Below, piece after piece: positions 30,657 to 32,815 of a DNA stretch of 32,815 nt. The notes beneath the pieces are model-generated. The model saw nothing but the letters and a program-made list of their open reading frames with translations, did no database searches and was not told the DNA's origin. The translations under genes and the position numbers were made by a program. This DNA is from an uncultured Clostridia bacterium (lineage in GTDB: Bacteria > Bacillota > Clostridia > Oscillospirales > Ruminococcaceae). The stretch's first letter is position 1. Each line of letters opens with the position of its first letter. The stretch is from positions 1 to 32,815 of the forward strand of contig CALGTU010000115.1 of assembly GCA_937901465.1 (NCBI GenBank), read 5' to 3'.

Positions 30657-31118
30657 TCAGAGAAAGCAACGGTTATCTCCAAAACATTCTTCCCTTTCAG
30701 AAATCAGTTCTTTTAAGTGATTAAGTTTATGTATAAGAGTCTTTTTCTTTTCTTCAACATCTGAGTTATCATAAGAAACAAACGACGCCCATTCATCTAT
30801 ATTCTGACTTATATCATCATAGAGGTACTGACAAAATTGAAGCATATTTGTATGTGATATTTCATTTGTTACATCTTCCTTATCTAACGGATAGCGTTCT
30901 TCATCTTCACACACAATGTGACAATTCCAATAACTTACTGTACATAAAAAGCGATTTGGTTCTAAAAATCCTTTTACACAAAACGGCATCATTGTTTTGA
31001 GCCCGTGTATCGCCTGATCAATCCACTCAAACGCAATATCATCAAGATAGCTTAGTTCATATCTTAATGTGCCGTCAAGTTTGAACTCACTCCAACCGTG
31101 AATAGGTTTTGTCAGCAT
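30657..31118 (-). CDS. Hypothetical protein, 153 residues
   Basis: A cytoplasmic protein with no signal peptide or membrane segment. I do not recognise it. The first half is rich in aromatic residues (KLDGTLRYELSYLDDIAFEWIDQAI, FLCTVSYWNCHIVCEDEERYP), and the C-terminal part is a charged helix (VEEKKKTLIHKLNHLKELISEREECF). Start at 31118 has AAAGGAGAG ten bases upstream. It has its own promoter and terminator, both nearly copied at the next gene. Small acidic aromatic proteins in such accessory DNA are often immunity or stress proteins, but nothing here proves it. Confidence 0.7.
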   Translation of the reverse strand: MLTKPIHGWSEFKLDGTLRYELSYLDDIAFEWIDQAIHGLKTMMPFCVKGFLEPNRFLCTVSYWNCHIVCEDEERYPLDKEDVTNEISHTNMLQFCQYLYDDISQNIDEWASFVSYDNSDVEEKKKTLIHKLNHLKELISEREECFGDNRCFL

Positions 31119-31150
31119 TGCATTTACTCTCCTTTACCAATTCTTATTTT

Positions 31151-31182
31151 TCAGTCTGCCCTGTTTCCTACATTATACCATA
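31151..31182 (-). repeat. Promoter-leader repeat, copy A
   Basis: These 32 bases match 31718-31749 at 30 positions. The copy covers the -10 box and the first transcribed bases (GTAGGAAACAGG..CAGACTG on the minus strand). Confidence 0.8.
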
Positions 31183-31200
31183 TCAACCCAAGAAGTTCAA
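31172..31200 (-). promoter_or_regulatory. Sigma-A promoter of the 153-residue gene
   Basis: On the minus strand TTGAAC (31195-31200), 17-base spacer, TATAAT (31172-31177). Confidence 0.78.
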
Positions 31201-31213
31201 TCATAGTAGCAAC

Positions 31214-31250
31214 AAAAAGCCGTATCCGATATATTCCGGATACGGGCTTT
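31214..31250 (-). terminator. Terminator of the NlpC/P60-like gene, copy B of the repeated hairpin
   Basis: GCCGTATCCG and CGGATACGGGC with flanking A and T runs. On the minus strand the stem is followed by TTTTTG. It is nearly identical to 30587-30620. Confidence 0.82.
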
Positions 31251-31255
31251 CGATT

Positions 31256-31684
31256 TTATTTGTCAGACTTTTGTGCCAGAACACGCGCAATCGGGATCCA
31301 ACCGATATACTTCGGATGTCCTCCTACAATAGAAGTCATATTTTCAATATTCATAAAATCATCAATTCTGACAATATCCCACGCGTGAATTACTCTGCCT
31401 TCACCAAGGCTGATTCCGCAATGTCCCCAATTAACTAATCCATCTTCGCACGGGCACATACAATCATAAAATACAAACGCACCTCGTTCAGGAACGCCTG
31501 TTTGAATTGCATCGTAATACATCTCGTAGGATTCCTTTGCAGAAGCACCGCCGAATATCTCAATATTATTACTCATCTCTAATGCATCTTCAATAAAGGA
31601 TAAACACCAGCCTGCATATTCAGAATCGCCTGTTTTTTCTTCAGCCCATTTTATCATATTTTCAATTATTGCCGAATTTTCCAT
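31256..31684 (-). CDS. NlpC/P60-like cysteine hydrolase, cytoplasmic form
   Basis: A 142-residue protein with the layout of a lone NlpC/P60 (or CHAP-like) domain. Residues 8-35 (WAEEKTGDSEYAGWCLSFIEDAL) give the helix with probable nucleophile Cys27. GHCGISLGEGRVIHAWDIVRIDDF (87-110) gives the His88 strand and the third polar position, and YIGWIPIARVL closes the fold. Such domains cleave gamma-D-glutamyl or similar peptide bonds. It lacks a signal peptide and wall-binding domains, so it may act inside the cell, be released by lysis, or serve as a toxin-like module. Start at 31684 follows GGCGGGAG. It has its own promoter and terminator, nearly identical to those of the neighbour gene. Confidence 0.65.
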   Translation of the reverse strand: MENSAIIENMIKWAEEKTGDSEYAGWCLSFIEDALEMSNNIEIFGGASAKESYEMYYDAIQTGVPERGAFVFYDCMCPCEDGLVNWGHCGISLGEGRVIHAWDIVRIDDFMNIENMTSIVGGHPKYIGWIPIARVLAQKSDK

Positions 31685-31717
31685 CTTTCTCCCGCCTTAT
31701 CAAATAACATCAAATTA

Positions 31718-31749
31718 TCAGTCTGTCCTGTTTCCTACAGTATACCATA
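31718..31749 (-). repeat. Promoter-leader repeat, copy B
   Basis: The 32-base partner of 31151-31182; the two differ at two positions (one in the -10 box, one in the leader). Confidence 0.8.
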
Positions 31750-31767
31750 ACTCTATGCCTCTATCAA
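31739..31767 (-). promoter_or_regulatory. Sigma-A promoter of the NlpC/P60-like gene
   Basis: On the minus strand TTGATA (31762-31767), 17-base spacer, TATACT (31739-31744). Confidence 0.75.
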
Positions 31768-32160
31768 TAATTACCCCAACTAATTATGATAACATAAAAA
31801 ATCGAAAGTTCGGGGTGATTTTAAAAATATTTTTTGTAGAGGTCAGACCAATACTTTATAAAGCGCGTATCTACGTGATTTCAGATGAAAATTTTATCCA
31901 CTTTTTAACCTCCTAAAAATCAAAAAATCCGTTTTCCATCTATAAGGAGTCTACTACACCTCAATTACTATAGTATTTTTAGACTACACTAAACGCTGTT
32001 TTTAATACACATAGGGGGGTACATCGGCTTCATTTTATATCTGTGAGCGTAGTTTTCTTGTAAATCAGAGGGGTTTTTTTAAGAATCAAGATTCTGATTT
32101 CAAAAAAATCGGGATTTTTAAAAAGCGGATTTTTATATAAAAAGCATATAAGAAAAGACA
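31768..32160. other. AT-rich region without a recognisable gene
   Basis: About 390 bases with stops in all frames and no convincing start. AATCAGA (32063-32069) and TCTGATT (32093-32099) enclose AAGAATCAAGATTC and can pair, a possible hairpin. AGTCTA near 31950 and TAGACT near 31981 are a weak inverted repeat. A single DnaA-box-like TTATCCACT lies near 31898. Nothing else stands out. Confidence 0.5.
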
Positions 32161-32275
32161 CCACCCCGTGCCACAGAGCGAAGCTCTGTTAAGGGGCGCA
32201 GAACGTGGAGATTTATCTCCCGTTCTGTGTCACGGGTGAACTCGCCGTAAGGCGTGGGCACAAGGCACGGGGTGG
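32161..32275. repeat. Multibranched foldable element (cloverleaf-like)
   Basis: An outer stem of 12 perfect pairs, CCACCCCGTGCC (32161-32172) with GGCACGGGGTGG (32264-32275), encloses three hairpins. They are ACAGAGC/GCTCTGT with loop GAA (32173-32189), CAGAACG-T-GGAGAT/ATCTCC-CGTTCTG (32199-32227, 13 pairs and one bulge), and CGCC-GTAA-GGCG with a GNRA loop (32243-32254). It is far richer in G and C than its surroundings. It may be a structured RNA or a palindromic intergenic repeat of the kind common in Oscillospiraceae. It is not a terminator (no T run) and not a tRNA. Confidence 0.7.
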
Positions 32276-32305
32276 AAGTAAGAAAACGAAAAGGAGTTTG
32301 ATAAT

Positions 32306-32334
32306 TTGATTTTTTTCAAAAAATATTGTATAAT
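32306..32334 (+). promoter_or_regulatory. Sigma-A promoter of the 65-residue gene
   Basis: TTGATT (32306-32311), 17-base spacer, TATAAT (32329-32334), ten bases before the ribosome site. Confidence 0.78.
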
Positions 32335-32356
32335 GATATAAACAGGAGGTATAATT

Positions 32357-32554
32357 ATGATGAATGATCAACTTCAAAAAATAATTACACTTGACGATAT
32401 CGCTTATAAGTCCGGCGGATATGTCGAGTACCTTCCGATTAAAAATTCAGAAAACGATAATTTTACGAAGGTAAGACAGTATTGTTTGAAAAACAATATA
32501 AAAATGAGTTCTTTAACAGAAGAACAGAAAGAAAAAATCATAAATAATTCATAA
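32357..32554 (+). CDS. Hypothetical small protein, 65 residues
   Basis: A short charged cytoplasmic protein, not recognised. It has a mostly helical appearance with ITLDDIAYKSGGYVEYLPIKNSENDNF in the first half and a Lys/Glu-rich tail. There is no membrane segment, no Cys pair and no HTH. A strong promoter, a perfect AGGAGG seven bases before ATG 32357 and a terminator just after support it as a real gene; a second ATG directly follows the first. It could be a regulator accessory, an antitoxin-like or a mobile-element protein, but no specific role can be assigned. Confidence 0.7.
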   Translation: MMNDQLQKIITLDDIAYKSGGYVEYLPIKNSENDNFTKVRQYCLKNNIKMSSLTEEQKEKIINNS

Positions 32555-32563
32555 AATAAAAAC

Positions 32564-32605
32564 TCTCCTATGGTAATTGAAGAAACTACTGTAGGAGGAT
32601 TTTTT
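32564..32605 (+). terminator. Weak terminator after the 65-residue gene
   Basis: TCTCCTA (32564-32570) pairs with TAGGAGG (32592-32598), followed by a T run. The same TAGGAGG could serve as ribosome site for the broken frame starting at 32606. Confidence 0.5.
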
Positions 32606-32764
32606 ATGTCCAGAAGTTACAGACACATACATCCGTAGGAAAGAGAAATAGGAAAAGGGCATACTGAAAACTATGCGAAAAAGGCTGTTCTGTTTCTCTG
32701 GGACATGAACGACCCGAATTTATCTTGCGGGGAAACAAGACAGACGGAAGTGTATAAAGCGCGC
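32606..32764 (+). pseudogene. Possible transposase OrfA relic with early stop
   Basis: ATG 32606 follows AGGAGG at seven bases and encodes MSRSYRHIHP, then an amber stop (32636-32638), then EREIGKGH in the same frame. The start resembles the M-S-R-(S/K)-Y-(K/R)-H-I-x-x-Y-E-x-E-I opening of HTH transposase subunits of the IS3-related type, with the Y of Y-E replaced by a stop. No clear transposase sequence follows, so it is either a decayed fragment or chance. The right limit given is where the next hairpin begins and is approximate. Confidence 0.35.
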
Positions 32765-32777
32765 ACTTCCGTCTTTT
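32742..32777 (+). terminator. Intrinsic terminator at the right end
   Basis: AGACGGAAGTG (32742-32752) and CACTTCCGTCT (32764-32774) form a perfect stem followed by TTT. The gene it serves is the relic or lies on the other strand beyond the window. Confidence 0.75.
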
Positions 32778-32815
32778 ATGTATGGTTTTATACACCCGAA
32801 AGAAAAAGATTTTTT

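Noticed and set aside
32161..32275. Cloverleaf-like element as a tRNA
   Set aside because: No T-loop GTTCGA-type motif, no anticodon arm of correct size and no CCA end; arm lengths differ from tRNA.

Overview
The window reads as chromosomal DNA of a low-to-medium GC, endospore-forming Firmicute of class Clostridia, probably an anaerobic gut member of the Oscillospiraceae/Ruminococcaceae type. The grounds are strong Shine-Dalgarno sites, occasional TTG starts, sigma-A promoters with 17-bp spacers, ferrous iron uptake genes (feoA, feoB), a SpoVT sporulation-regulator domain, and ParB-binding parS sites clustered around mnmG-rsmG. The parS cluster places this DNA near the replication origin. Genus and species cannot be read from the sequence.

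Layout. 1-3140: a small XRE-type regulator, then a leftward feoA / feoB / FeoB-associated small protein block with two matching GTTAG-N6-CTAAY operators. 3140-3740: gene-poor DNA with inverted and direct repeats. 3744-9394: a Nudix hydrolase, then a rightward operon nadB-nadC-murL-murD2. It joins NAD synthesis (without nadA) to a non-canonical route for placing D-glutamate in peptidoglycan. 9430-13000: a small repeat lipoprotein, then leftward mnmG-rsmG. This segment carries four parS or parS-like sites and is bracketed by two copies of a roughly 90-bp intergenic repeat.

13031-20139: a long structured leader ending in an intrinsic terminator, then a six-gene polyamine operon: arginine decarboxylase-like, spermidine synthase-like, carboxy(nor)spermidine dehydrogenase, carboxy(nor)spermidine decarboxylase, agmatine deiminase and N-carbamoylputrescine amidase. 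Together they can be read as arginine to agmatine to N-carbamoylputrescine to putrescine to spermidine, with two possible final routes. 20199-25010: an operon of two paralogous membrane-anchored BMP-type binding proteins overlapping a hybrid histidine kinase with REC and HPt domains, apparently a binding-protein-assisted sensor with no transporter genes.

25014-27706: a MIF-like tautomerase, then the most unusual gene here. It is a large serine recombinase whose C-terminal 150 residues are the body of SpoVT (end of the AbrB fold plus GAF domain), joined in frame and lacking SpoVT's DNA-binding N-terminus. It looks like an integration junction of a mobile or skin-like element in spoVT, with the other half of spoVT expected beyond the right edge. 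27754-32815 would then be element interior. It holds a BspA-type leucine-rich-repeat lipoprotein, two unrelated small genes in near-identical promoter/terminator cassettes (one NlpC/P60-like), a 24-bp perfect palindrome, a multibranched foldable repeat at 32161-32275, a 65-residue orphan protein and a possible transposase relic. No rRNA, tRNA or CRISPR array was seen.
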